Notes under the pieces: model-generated
Told to the model about the DNA's origin: nothing
The model's input: the letters and a program-made list of their open reading frames with translations, nothing else
Databases searched by the model: none
Assembly: GCA_024195585.1 (NCBI GenBank)
Contig: SWBL01000007.1
Location: 62,001-126,000, forward strand
Direction: 5' to 3'
DNA: 64,000 nt
Origin: Aureobasidium sp. EXF-3400
Taxonomy: Eukaryota; Ascomycota; Dothideomycetes; Dothideales; Saccotheciaceae
Program-made: the position numbers and the translations under genes
Shown here: piece by piece, positions 1-11,531 of the stretch
How the letters are laid out: each line of letters begins with the position of its first letter
Position numbering within the stretch: the first letter of the stretch is position 1

Positions 1-305
1 GGTCACGACTGAGGATCACCGTAATATAGACAAGTATACGCAGATGTCGACTCATTTGTATTTTCCCGCTGGTCTGCCAGGCAAACACTCGTTTCCCCAT
101 TCAACTTTCTGTGTACAATCCTCTCGATGTGCTAGGGTATCTACGTCTTTCACATCACTGCTGTTGACTGTGCCCGTCAAAACATGATAACCGCAAAACA
201 AGAAAACGTGACGTGAATCCTTCCAGATCCTCCAGGCGCCAGCCAGTCCGGCTAAAATGACCTCTTTCCCCCGCTTTCGTCAACCACATCAACCACTCGA
301 CACTC
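1..305. other. Left-edge sequence without a supported gene
   Basis: I see no convincing coding region here. The last part is presumably promoter and 5' leader of the beta-lactamase-like gene that starts at 306. Confidence 0.4.
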
Positions 306-2169
306 ATGTCTCGACACTCTGTTATTATATCACTTATCGTGTGGTGCTTGCTCCACGGTCTAGCCAAATCTGACACACCTGTGCTTGACGCTGGCTTCGA
401 TACATTTGTGCAGCAACTTTGCAACGTCCTGCACGTACCTGGGCTCGGTCTAGCTGTGGTCCGCACAGATTCTTTTGAGTCCAAAGTGAGGCTTGATCTC
501 TACTCTGATCATCAAAATGCTTTGGTCTAACATCAGCAGGGATATGGCTTTGCGAAGTTTCCAGATATTGAGGCTACACCCGATTCTCTATGGTATACAG
601 GCAGCACAACTAAGGCATTCACGGCAGCCGCCGCTGCACGTATCGTCCACGATGACGTTGGTTTTCCTGATATCAGCTGGTCCAGTTCACTTCGCTCGCT
701 CTTGCCTGGGTGTTTTGCCCTCGAGGACGACTATTATACCTTTCACATAACCCTTGAAGACGCACTCTCTCATCGGTCAGGCTTGCCTAGGCATGACCTC
801 GCGTACGGCTGGGATGATGCTGACGTGATCGATGTTATACTTACTATGAAAGATCTTCCTTTGACTGCTGAACCGAGGACCAAGTGGCAGTATTGTAACA
901 TCATGTACGCAACCGTGGGACAGTGGCTAGCAATGAAAGGAGGCCTTAGGTTTGGCGATGTCATACGGAAGCTGATCTGGCAACCCATCGGAATGTTATC
1001 GACAACCGCGTCCCTAGAAGAGGCCGAAGCCTCCATAGACCATCGTGGGCAGAAGAGACTCTCACGAGGCTATTTCTGGAACAAGGATCACTATCTACCA
1101 GAGTCCTACCCTAACATTAAAGCCGATGCAGGCGCTGGTGCTACAATATCTTCGGTCAATGATTACGCTTTGTGGATGCAAGCCTTGCTCAATGCCGGCA
1201 GTAATGACTCTTCTCCAATAACCAATTTCATCTATAGAGACATAACTGGTGCACGAATGATCATGAAAGATATCCCTGGAGCAGCAGGTCAAACCATCCC
1301 CCCGCTCTACGCCCTTGGCTGGTTCACTACTACGATAGGCTCGCACACGCTAGTCACACATTCAGGATCAGTGACCGGTTTTGGAACGAACGTCTACTTT
1401 CTACCTGACGAAGGGTTTGGCGTGGTTACCATGGGAAACACAATGGTTAGCAGTAATCAGGCTGGCGCATTGATATTCCTTGCACTTCTCAAGAAATTAG
1501 GCAATGTATTTTCGGAACACGATGCAGCTCACCTAGATTCTCTGCACGAATCTGTCATCAGTCATCAACAGGGCTATCAGCAGGAATCTCGGAAAGTCAA
1601 GAGTGAGCACTCGACGGATTCGAAGTTACCTCTTCCTGGATATCTGAAGGAATACATCGGCCTGTATCGCCATCCCGCTTACGGGATGTTCAATGTCTCT
1701 GCTATCGAAGAACGGTCTCGTTATCAAGGAAGATCCGCCGCAGATCTCCAAGAAGCTTTAACATCCACCTCAGCCCGAGTAACGCTGAACGCCCGACCTT
1801 CAACCAGGTCATGGCCATACGAGATTACACTCAAGCACGAGAGCGACACCCTCTTCGCAGCTGAGTTATTCGTAAGTTTGTTTATCCACTCAGACAATTC
1901 TCAATGCTGACTATCATACGTAGTGGGTCCATGGTCAAGGCGATGTCGGAGATGAATGTGCTCAGGACAGCACGACACAGTCACCAAACCGCGGTCCCGA
2001 ATGTCGTCAAGAGGTTTTCTTCGAGTCTTTGTATGAAGGCAGAGCCGTTTTCGAACGAGACCTCAATGGTGAAGTCACGACGCTGGGCATGGAGCTCGAA
2101 CCAGAGATGTTCTTGAAAGCGGGCAGTAAATGGAGAGACGGCATGATTTGGTTTGAGAAGCAAGCATAA
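306..2169 (+). CDS. Secreted beta-lactamase-like serine hydrolase (three exons)
   Basis: Exons 306-485, 540-1871 and 1924-2169 give 585 residues. Both introns (54 and 52 nt) have GT-AG ends and are phase 0. The N-terminus (about residues 1-22) is hydrophobic like a signal peptide. The body is a class C beta-lactamase/penicillin-binding-protein fold: the nucleophile motif SxxK is STTK at residues 82-85, the YxN motif is Y178-C-N180, and an HSG triad lies further on in THSGSVTGFG. The C-terminal 200 residues look like the beta-barrel domain often found after this fold. Fungal members act as secreted hydrolases or esterases on varied substrates; the substrate here is unknown. All three catalytic motifs are intact, so it is probably an active enzyme. 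Confidence 0.85.
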
Positions 2170-2766
2170 GCCAGGACACGATTTAGAACGAGTTTTATGC
2201 GACGGTGAGTAGTAGTGGGCAGATAGGAGACAAAGTTTAGTACACAGGATGCATTTCTTGGACACACGGTGAGGACTGAGCGAAAGGAAAAGCACTGAGA
2301 TCTGTTGAGAACCTCAAGAATGTCGTTTCGAAGGCTTGCTAAGGCTATGAGTCTGTGAGAGACAACTACTGTGACTAATCATGCTGTCGCGCTATCGTTT
2401 GTGCTTCTTCGTGCAAAAGTAAAGACTGTGGTGAATGTTGCTGGGATCAATTTCCTCTTGTCCCGCCTTTTCGCTTCTCATGGTAAAATTGCTGTCGCGG
2501 TATCTACTAGTGGTTGAGTCAGATCGTGGGTGACAAGCGGATGAATGAATCGAGCTTACGTGAAGTTTCTTGTCGATGTGTCGTCTGCGTCTCTCTATAG
2601 AAAGGCAATTTATGTGGCGGATGCCACCCGCTGCTTTCCTCTCGCGTTCTATCGTTCCATTTCCTTTCGTAGAATCACATCTTCGCGTCTGTTGATGATT
2701 GAGTCAGATCGCGTATCAGAAGCGCGTTAATGCAGCTTACATGGAGTGGTGGGTTCTTGATAGCAC
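2170..2766. other. Intergenic, no gene recognised
   Basis: No ORF of convincing composition. Two short stretches share the words tggttgagtcagatcgtg (near 2512) and gattgagtcagatcgcg (near 2698), with similar flanks, which suggests a small old tandem duplication of about 185 bp. Confidence 0.35.
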
Positions 2767-2769
2767 CTT

Positions 2770-3272
2770 TCAGACCCTGTTGCACGGATCTCCCTCCTCA
2801 TCCTCCTGCTTCTTGAGTACTTCGGCGAGAAGCTCCTCGAGCTGATTCATTCGTCGCTCCATAAGTTCTTGTTGAGCCTCAAGACTCTCGATCTTCTGAT
2901 AAGCTTTCTTGAGATCGCAGGCGGTTTTGTGCTCTAGCATACACTGATCTACTTCGATACTGGTCAGGCGGTTGTAGAAGCCAGTGATATGGCTGTTGGT
3001 AGTGCGCTTGAATCGCTTCAAAGCGTCATGGAGGATGTTGATGCGATCCATTGTGGGATCTTGCACGCCGAGAATGTCCTTGTGGTAACTGAGATGGCCG
3101 CGTATGGACAGGAGGGTGGAGGTTGTGGTATGAGGAAAGGGATAGTTCTCAAGCTCGAGTGAAGTAAACGCTCAATGATCCGATTGTCAGCGTTCAACAC
3201 AATAGTCTTCATTGTGTCACGGTTAGCAATTGTTGTACCCACGTCAAAGCACGACCTCTTGGCGCTGAGCAT
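2770..3272 (-). CDS. Hypothetical coiled-coil protein, possibly frameshifted or with a small intron
   Basis: Two overlapping reading frames together look like one gene. The 5' frame starts at 3272 (MLSAKRSCFDVG) and runs to about 3135. A second frame, open from about 3140, carries ENYPFPHTTTS, QDPTMDRINILHDALKRF and a Glu/Lys/Leu-rich tail with heptad pattern (KKAYQKIESLEAQQELMERR), so the last 60 residues are probably a coiled coil. The change of frame near 3140 is either a short intron I cannot place or an indel. A TATA-like sequence on the minus strand lies near 3350. Family not recognised. Confidence 0.45.
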
Positions 3273-5358
3273 GGCTGTTTACAGGCAGCAGCCCGATTCG
3301 GCTGCCCTATCGAATCACAATCACCCGCGAAATATACCAAAATCTCGTATAAAGCTTCCCTATCTTCGTTTTGGCTTGGAAAAGGCATGTCCGGACCTGT
3401 ATCTCCGTCGACAATCGTTCAAAACCGGACCTACAGGACAGATCCACCGCCGAGAGTGGCATATGCCACACCACAGGAAGAACAGTCTTCTCAGGTTATA
3501 AATTGAGAGATGCGCTTCACAACAAGACATGATGCCTGGGTGGAAGAAGCGATGCGACACAGGGACTGTGTATGATAGGTCGTCACCCGTAGGCATTCTC
3601 AACTTTCAATGATGGTCTTAAACCTATCTGATGCAGTTCATGGGCTAACCTGTAGATCCGGCTTGTTGTTGAAGCAGAGCGAACCCCTTATTTGCTGACA
3701 AACAGTGCGCTGAAGTACAGGAGCATTGATATGATGATCCTCACTCAGTTGCTTCTGGGACTCGTTGATGTGATCGAGGAGAAAGCAGAGGACTTTTTTG
3801 CCCTACCTACTGATGACCTTCGCACGCTGATGATCTGCCTTCTAAAGGAGTTTCGAGACCAAAGCTGATGATGACTTCTACAAGAGAGAATTTCACCCAG
3901 TGGGCGATACCATTGGAACACGACTCCGAGGTTGCTATCTTTGTCCCTGACTCCGTTAGTCATATAACGACGGTCACAGTCCGATATCAAGTTGATGATC
4001 ATGGAGCAATCATCACGCCAGATATCGCTGGCGCTATGGTTATCCTACCTATTATCGCAATACCATCATACACTCCCACTTGTGTATTTAAATGCTTCGA
4101 TCGTACCGCATTTTGTCCAATGATGTTGTGGCCCCTCTCGCTATTCTTCCAGTGTCTCTGGAGCGGCTCTACTTCTTGATCCTGTTCGTTCTCGAGATTT
4201 TTTACTGGAAGAAGACTATCACAAGTGAGGGAAATGACCAGGCCAGACACACGCTTTATCCACTCCATCCTCCTCTTTCGCAGCTTGACCCGAGCCCTCC
4301 GCCAATGATCATCAGCAATTTTGAGTGCAGCTGCTCTGGGATCATACAAGTAAACCTGGGATCACAGACCTTAACACTTCCTTCGCAATGCTTGACTTCA
4401 CGAAGCGAAGGAGCCACTCATCTGTGAGCGACGATTACTCACCCTGCGAGATTTGCACATAACTTTATGTTTGGAAGCAAGAGATGTACTTTTGAGCTTG
4501 AAGAGTTTGAGGGCGGCAGTGATTGGGATAGCGTTGTGTTGTTGAGTGGGCTGGCGGTGCTTGAGTATGTGAGGAAGAGCTAGGGTCGGTCGTGGTAAGC
4601 AAGTTGAAAGATCCTCCACTAGTCGAGGCGCAGTTGCTCTCCGGCGGCCAGGAGTTCTGCGGCTCTCGCCGCATCTCTGAGGACCGCGGCCCCGGGAACA
4701 CCAACGCCATCGTATACAGTCAAAATACTACACTCTAAACAGAATCAATACACTTCCTCTGCACCGAAACCAAGAATCTGGCGGTAGCCAGCGTAAGCAC
4801 GAGCGCCGTACATACCTGCTTTCAAAAGGCGTTGACTATATTTATCAGCTGCGAATTCCATACCTAGTTCTGTTAGAGATCTGCATACGTTGTTCACTCG
4901 TGACTGGCGCGAGGACATCGATGAAGGGGTCTTTACCAACAAAGATTTGTTAGACATATCCGGAACACATTTTTCTACTCCCAATAATCAGGATATCGGC
5001 TTGGGAGAGGCTGCTCTCCGGTGACTGACTGAACACATGTGGAGGATTGACATCGCTTAATGTACTTTTAGCGCATCAATGGCAAGCAAGATGCACCATG
5101 GATCGTAAGCAAGCGTTTTGTGACAATCCATACCATGCAAGTCACTTGTGGTATGAGTACCACTTGGCAGCAGGTGGTTTAGAGACCTCAGAGCAAAAAT
5201 ACTCATCTTGCTTCCCTGTGTCCTTCTCGGTCCAGGAATATCGAAGTGGATATCAGGGTCTTGAGAGATGACCTGTCCTCCAGAACAGTTCAGAAATTGC
5301 CTACCTGTAGATTGGTTAGTATTTTTCGAACCACGGAGAACGTCAGCGACGGAGGGCA
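3273..5358. other. Gene-poor stretch with unassigned short minus-strand ORFs
   Basis: No gene can be supported firmly. Minus-strand ORFs at 4745-4984 and within 5057-5359 have protein-like composition, the first ending LKAGMYGARAYAGYRQILG. They could be 3' exons of genes belonging to the neighbouring array. At 4356-4373 there is a stray copy of the array arm (gggatcacagacctt) without the rest of a unit. Confidence 0.35.
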
Positions 5359-5497
5359 AGGGGTCTATGATCCATCCCTTCCACCTCTATTTCTCATCTG
5401 GCCTGCTGTCATACTATCAATGCAAGTACAAATAGCGATCTATCTGGTTAATGGGAGACAAAGACAAGATGTTGTCGTTTATAGACCTGATGAGCTT
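5359..5497 (-). repeat. Array unit 1
   Basis: A arm at 5359-5373 (ggggtctatgatcc), B arm at 5478-5497 (tatagacctgatgagctt). No TATA-like box at the usual distance, because unit 2 begins there. Confidence 0.5.
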
Positions 5498-5651
5498 CTC
5501 TGGCCAGCTGCCAACTGATACCAGCGCTTAACCATACTTTGAAGTGTTCATCACCCAAGACACCTCCTGGCGGGTTAGTGCCCAACACTTTAGGTCGACT
5601 ACTTGGGAATCTTTTATTCATCCATCTCTCGTGGTGAACAGAGCAGGAGAC

Positions 5652-5901
5652 CAGGTCTTTGATCCCCACTTTCCCCCTTTCATTCTCATATTCCTGCCAC
5701 TTCTACCAGACGGGGGATGGTAATATGACTAGTGTTCATAGACCCGATGATCTCAGCATATGAGCATAGTTGTATGGCATCGTAGGCCATTCTTGACCAC
5801 CAACAGTCAAGGAGAGCAACAAGTCGATTCATAATGGCAAGAAAGCCGGCAAAGCAATCCCCCCATACTCCACAGAGGTATGTAGTAATCGAAGGTTTTA
5901 T
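5652..5901 (-). repeat. Array unit 2
   Basis: A arm 5652-5667 (aggtctttgatcccc), B arm 5734-5756 (ttcatagacccgatgatctc), minus-strand TATA-like box at 5895-5901 (ctataaaac). An ATG at about 5832 opens a minus-strand frame (MNRLVALLDCWWSRM) that runs into the B arm as AEIIGSMN. Confidence 0.55.
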
Positions 5902-6554
5902 AGTGGTATTGGGAGCAGATTTGAGAACCTTCGGCGCTAAAAAGAAGAAGAAGAGGGAGGAGAAAAAATCTGCTTCCCGGGGAGGAGCCTCATTGTCTGT
6001 GCGTTGACATTGGCATGTGCAATCACATATACAAATGCGATTGAATGTGCAAGAGCAAGTGTCAATCGGAACTGAAGTGGAATGGCTTTTCTTGTGCAGA
6101 CGATTACAGCAAAATGTGGTGGTGCTTTGGGGATGATGAATCTCTTGCGTTGAGAAGGCGTTCGACCACCCCTCAACGAATGAATCAGGGCTTGGCTTCC
6201 TTTCGTTCTGCTCATCAAAAGAGCAATGACGTGGTGAGGAGCACACTATAGCTCAAAAATTGAACGTCTTCATGACCAACAGAAATGTACATCGTCGTTC
6301 CCTATGGCACCTAGTGACGCGGAATCGTAGTTGCGTGTACATTGCAATACCCTGGTTTCCAGACCGACATAAAACCTGATTTGAGGGCCTCGATACATCC
6401 TGATCTTTGATCACATTGTCTCAACAAGCTCTCTGGACGGATCGAGGACACGGAGTCAAGCCATTTCCCTGGATGGATCTAGATACATGTCCAGTAGTAG
6501 ACGGAGCAATCTACCACGAGTGTAATGGGAGAGTAAGTCAGCAAGATAGCGAAG

Positions 6555-6866
6555 AAGGTCGATGATCCTCAATTTCCTACTTTTCCTGCTCTCTCTTGCC
6601 TCATCCTCGTACTTCGTACCATAAGTGAAGTCCATAAAGTGATAGGAAAACTACAGCCGACCTGGAATATAGACTCGGTGCTAGGGATCATGGACCTGAT
6701 CATCTCAGAGTGTGATATCTGCTGGGACTACAGGCTAATGTGATGTAATGACATCTTGTGCAGACGTCTGTAGAAGTATCTGTAGCTATCTCGGGGAGTT
6801 GGTAGAGCCTGGCGATAATGTTTGTCATCGAGTAGAAGTTCGAAGCTCGGCCAGTACATTATATAG
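6555..6866 (-). repeat. Array unit 3
   Basis: A arm 6555-6570 (aaggtcgatgatcct), B arm 6683-6710 (agggatcatggacctgatcatctc), TATA-like box (ctatataatg on the minus strand) at 6857-6866. The minus-strand peptide at the B arm reads EMIRSMIPS. Confidence 0.6.
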
Positions 6867-7101
6867 GTTTAAGTGCTTGCCACACCTATCAGAAGAATAG
6901 TTATCGTGCAAGAGGATTGTGAAATCTGCGTCTGAAACGTCCGTAGTTACTACAATCGTTTGACTATGTAACTTCAACGATCTGGATACCAACCATGTCA
7001 TACTGTTCTCAACTGTACCTACGCGTACAGGGACAGACAGAGTGACTCTACTCAAATTTGCTCCGAGGGCGACAGAGAAGTCCGGAAGTATAGCAGGGAG
7101 G

Positions 7102-7390
7102 CAGGTCTATGATCCTGTATTCCTGCTCTTGTAATTCAACTCACCTACTCATGATTCTTTTGCAAACTCGAATTAGTGTCTACAGTGCGACAATACATCG
7201 CCCCACGAGTGAGAGATGAGGGTGAGTGCTCGAAATCATGGACCTGGTGACCTTCTTGCTCTGCTCGCGACAATGACACACTCGTCGAGGGCAAATAGTA
7301 TATCGAAGAACGCAATGTAGCATGTATAATGTAGCCATTGACTTCACACAGTACGTCTGCGTCGTCCTTATCAATATTTTACGGTATAAA
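7102..7390 (-). repeat. Array unit 4
   Basis: A arm 7102-7116 (caggtctatgatcct), B arm 7233-7255 (aaatcatggacctggtgacc), TATA-like box near 7384-7390. A minus-strand ATG frame (MATLYMLHCVLRYT) runs into the B arm as KVTRSMIS. Confidence 0.55.
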
Positions 7391-7901
7391 CTTGTCACGG
7401 CCGAGATTGTCGTATCTGTACAGTGGTCGAAAAGTTGTCCCTAGCAGTCTGTTTTCCAGAATTGGAGAAGGAAAGTCCGACTATCACAATCTACAGTAGA
7501 TAGGCATGCACGTTCGAATATCTCATGGATATTCATTACCTCATCATCGTGGTAATGCTCACAGCTACCTTTACATGATCATCGCAATCAAAACCCACCT
7601 GAATGGAATCCATACAAAAAAGGCTGTCCATAGGATAGAAACTAGCCTTCATTCATCAAGTTCCTCAGGAGTATAACAGAAAGGTAATGCAACAAGTAAA
7701 CACTTGAGGATAACTTCAAGTCGCGATCTCAAGATCTCAGCTATTCTGCGAACAGCAATCTCTTAGTATGGGGAAGAGCCTCCCAAGGCACACCTTCCAT
7801 TACCATGACTTGAGCCAATGACGCAGCACGTGTATCAGCCTGCACAGCAACAGCTACAGCTAGGCTCCAGGATACTTGGGCATACCATGAAGGAAAAGAG
7901 A

Positions 7902-8004
7902 GAGGTCTATAACATTTGCTATCCTCCGATTTCTCCCCCTCGTGCTTTGTTCGAGGTCGAGTGAACATGGCTGTTTCCCAGGTTTGTGGACCTGATCGCT
8001 CTCG
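7902..8004 (-). repeat. Array unit 5 (most diverged arms)
   Basis: A arm 7902-7916 (gaggtctataaca), B arm 7980-8004 (ggtttgtggacctgatcgc). No good TATA-like box upstream. A minus-strand ORF of 90 codons (7741-8013) crosses both arms. Confidence 0.45.
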
Positions 8005-8740
8005 GGACTCCATCGTTGGAGATATATTGTTTTGAAGCTCGGTAGGGAGCGAACTGCAGCCTGTATGTCGTGTGCGCTCTGTTCAAGGGAACGTGGTCAT
8101 CGGAGGCTCCGTTGGGCTAGATAATTCTATCAGAATTATTTTTGCCGTGTTTGTATCGTGACAATTGATCACTTTCACACCAGTCTTCTGTGGAATTTTC
8201 AGGAGAAGCATAATACAACTTGTAGATTACTGTACTAAATGCCGGGTGATTATGGTCTCGAGTGTCGTTGCCTAAGAGTGTATGCCTTTTGCGTCGACAC
8301 TCACGCTCATTCGTAAGAACTGGCATATTGTCAATCAGACCATAGCATAGAAAACATACATCAAGTGGGCAACTGAGTGTAGCCATATTCTAACACCAAC
8401 CTAAATATAACAAACGGCAGTTGCTCACAAACAAACATCACCATCTTGCGAATCACTAAGATGCAATCTTGTCTCTCGACCTCTCAATATTCGACACAGG
8501 TTGCAAGGTTCAGCGATCTCTTGTTTTTGGACATGTGTTATCATAGATCTCCATTTAGTAACCATTTAAATACCACTATAAAGCCTTATAACTTAACCTA
8601 GTGTTCATGTCGACGGATGTCCATTCTTCGGGCTAGCACTTGTGGAGGACGCAATCTCAGACCATGTCTCCCAAGTTCCACCTAATCGGATCTAACGGTC
8701 TTAGACTGGGAGACCAGGATATGAGGGCAGAGATGGTACT

Positions 8741-9031
8741 AAGGTCTGTGGTCCCGTTTTCTACTTCACCAGTCCCACCACTTGGTCTCATTTGGCTTGT
8801 CAGGGTAAGGGGTCCTTGATAAGCGACTGGAGAAACAGAGATATTGCTCAGGATCACGGACCTGGCGACCCTGTTTATCTGCTGATGTATAGACAATCAT
8901 CGGAGTATATTGAACGCTGCATGATGTGACCATGCGTCTTCTGGAACGACCGGACACCTGGTGGTATGAACTCTGCACTGTCGCTGATACCCTGGTTGTA
9001 AAACGGGTGAACCAACTGTGAGACATATATA
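8741..9031 (-). repeat. Array unit 6
   Basis: A arm 8741-8755 (aaggtctgtggtccc), B arm 8848-8872 (caggatcacggacctggcgacc), TATA-like box (gtatatatg on the minus strand) at 9023-9031. A frame beginning directly after the TATA-like box crosses the B arm in another phase (GRQVRDPEQY), so the arm is not read in one fixed frame in all units. Confidence 0.6.
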
Positions 9032-9461
9032 CAAGATCCACTTGTACGGTTATTGAGGCAAATACGGTGTAGCGGACCAAATCAGATGCCGGATTGTCAA
9101 TATCTCCGCTATCGTGGGGGTTCTCAAGATATCTACTTGTAGGTAACCTCGTATAGTCGCTATGGTCGAGGACAACGATGCACACCTCCATGTGCGAGAC
9201 TTACCTACAATTGTCAGTCCATCGATAAAGTTCTTCACAGGGTCTTGGCGTCATTACTTCCCATTAAGCAGTCGTTGAGGCCAACCTATAAATACCAACA
9301 CGGTTGCTCAAAACGGTTACGACTGTTGAATAGCGGACAAACACCTTGCTATCCATGGTGATGGCAACCTTGGAGCTATCGATGATCGGGAGATTTCTTA
9401 TGTATCATCCTACAGACTCCTGGAGGGCTTCTGAGCAAGATATGGAAGTAAAGAAGGTAGC

Positions 9462-9730
9462 AAGGTCTATGATCCTATCTTTTTGCTCCTACTCTCTCTT
9501 TCGACTCTTGCTTTAAACTTCAGGACTCAAGGATTGAGTAGAGCATTAAAGACTTCGCTTAACATCACGGACCCAATGATCTCTGCATATCGCTCACGAG
9601 TAGAGAAAGAAGGAAGAGCCAGAAAAACTGCCTCGATTGAAGTAGTCGTTAGACGAGGACACACAAAGGTCAAGCATGGTGTATGTTTCCTATGACATGA
9701 TGCAAACTGATACAGCATGAACTTTTATAT
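9462..9730 (-). repeat. Array unit 7
   Basis: A arm 9462-9476 (caaggtctatgatcct), B arm 9562-9584 (acatcacggacccaatgatctc), TATA-like box (gaatataaaag on the minus strand) at 9723-9730. Confidence 0.6.
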
Positions 9731-10122
9731 TCGTACGGCGATATGTTGAAATCGCTTTCATAAAGGAGCTGCAGATGTTCTTTGCCATGAACGAAACATA
9801 ATAGATAAGTGTACACAAGTTCTTCGTTTCGACACCGAAGTCCAGGAAGTAGTCATCGCTACATACTGCCCCACGAGTCCAGATATTCATACCAACGATG
9901 ACCTTCATCACAGAGCCTACTAGTGCTTAGTTCGGTACACTTCGTGATTATATAAGTCACATACACCAGCGTCCGCCAGCGCTACCTACCTCTCAAACCT
10001 ACCCTCAACTCTGATCAGAGAGAGGAACCTCCAAACGAGCATCACTTACAAGGGGGGCAATTCTAATCGAGTCACAAAAACAGCCGACGACAAGATGAAG
10101 TTTGTGGACGAAAAGAAGTGAG

Positions 10123-10297
10123 GGGGTCTGTGATGTCGATTATCTAGTCCGTCCCTCCTTGACTTGAAGCAACACACTTGTTTGAGAAGAATGAGAGACA
10201 GAATTAGAGTTAGAAACCTGATTATTTTCTTGTTTTACTCTGGATTGTGATCGAAGAGAATATGAATGGGATTTCCAGATCATGTTTGGATATTCTG
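10123..10297 (-). repeat. Array unit 8 (weak B arm)
   Basis: A arm 10123-10137 (ggggtctgtgatgtc). The B arm is only weakly recognisable at 10278-10297 (gatcatgtttggatattct). A TATA-like sequence near 10467 lies further away than in other units. Confidence 0.4.
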
Positions 10298-10849
10298 TGC
10301 TTGAACCTAACAAAGGCCTCGCTGACGACTTTGTACCGTCGAGCATGAGGGTGTAAAGATGATTCGCATCGAATGTTACAAACTGATCACACAGACAGAT
10401 TCTAGTCATGTTAGTACTCAGAATTGATTGTGTCGAGAGTAAATCAGCTGCAATGAACACCATACAAATGATATAAACTAATCAGAACATGGAATTCACA
10501 CTGGTGGAATGGTGAGTAGAAAGTCAAGAAAACCACAGGACGAGCGAATTTGGTTTGTGACTATATGCCAGAGTGATATCGGATCACAAAACAAGATTTA
10601 TCACTACATTGACCAAATCGTTCAAGCCTACAGTAAGAATAGGATAGAGAGTACAACAGTCGAATCTTCGGGCACGAGTATATATGGCAATGGCTGAGGA
10701 CTAAAGGTTCCCTATCTCGGCACACTCAAGAGGCCATCGCTGGCGCTCCTTCAAGCAACCACATGTCCTCTCGACTTTACCTTCAGATCTTGATCCCCCC
10801 ATGGTGTGCAACCCCAAGATATCATGCTTTGCAGGGGTGAGAAGGAAGT

Positions 10850-11124
10850 CAGGTCTGTGATGCTTGTCTTCTGCCCTCTGCTTCCCACACTTGTGTCACA
10901 TCAAGTCAACATTGCGACGATGAGACGATGATGAACAAGTTGAGAAACAGGAGGGTTACTCAGGATCACAGACCTGATGACCTCGCTACCCCACTGCACT
11001 CAGACGATCCACCTTGTGCAAGCCACGATAAAGCATCGTGATGAACGTTTGATACCAGCACGTTGATAGAAAGAAGTACTTAGCTGCTGACGCATCGATA
11101 GCAACAGTGAATCAGCCTTTATAC
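10850..11124 (-). repeat. Array unit 9 (closest to consensus)
   Basis: A arm 10850-10864 (caggtctgtgatgct), B arm 10959-10986 (caggatcacagacctgatga, then cctc), TATA-like box (cgtataaagg on the minus strand) at 11118-11124. The arms pair over 11 consecutive bases. Confidence 0.65.
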
Positions 11125-11531
11125 GAAACGCAAAGGTCGACTAGGACCTTTTCCATAGACCCCATATTGCCATAGCTCAGTGACTGAGTTCCAACTAGAA
11201 CTTCCACATCACCTCCGAACCTCCTGTTATCTCTAGCTACAAGAAAAAGCTTAAGTGAATACTTTTTCCAGAGACCAATTTTGTCTAGACAAAGATCAGC
11301 TATATATGAGAGAAAACCAAAAGGATCGCAAAACCATAGAACAGTACCGCTTTCTATAAAAGAAAGCCGAAGGGGCACTAAGACTAGATCAAGGAAAAAC
11401 TACAGTACCTTGAGCCTCGATCCCAGAAGAAGGTCAAAACAAGGCTGAGCAACTCGATACTGTTGACAGAAATAGAATCTCGAAACGTCGATGCAACCAG
11501 AAAAACAAACATACCAGATGAGAGAAGACAG

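Noticed and set aside
5686..6246. 186-codon minus-strand ORF as a gene
   Set aside because: Low-complexity Ser/Phe stretch, crosses the TATA-like box and B arm of array unit 2, no recognisable domain.
10959..10986. Box C/D snoRNA (the B arm contains ctgatga)
   Set aside because: The TGATGA word is not kept in units 2, 4, 6 and 7, and no D box with terminal stem is found at the right distance.
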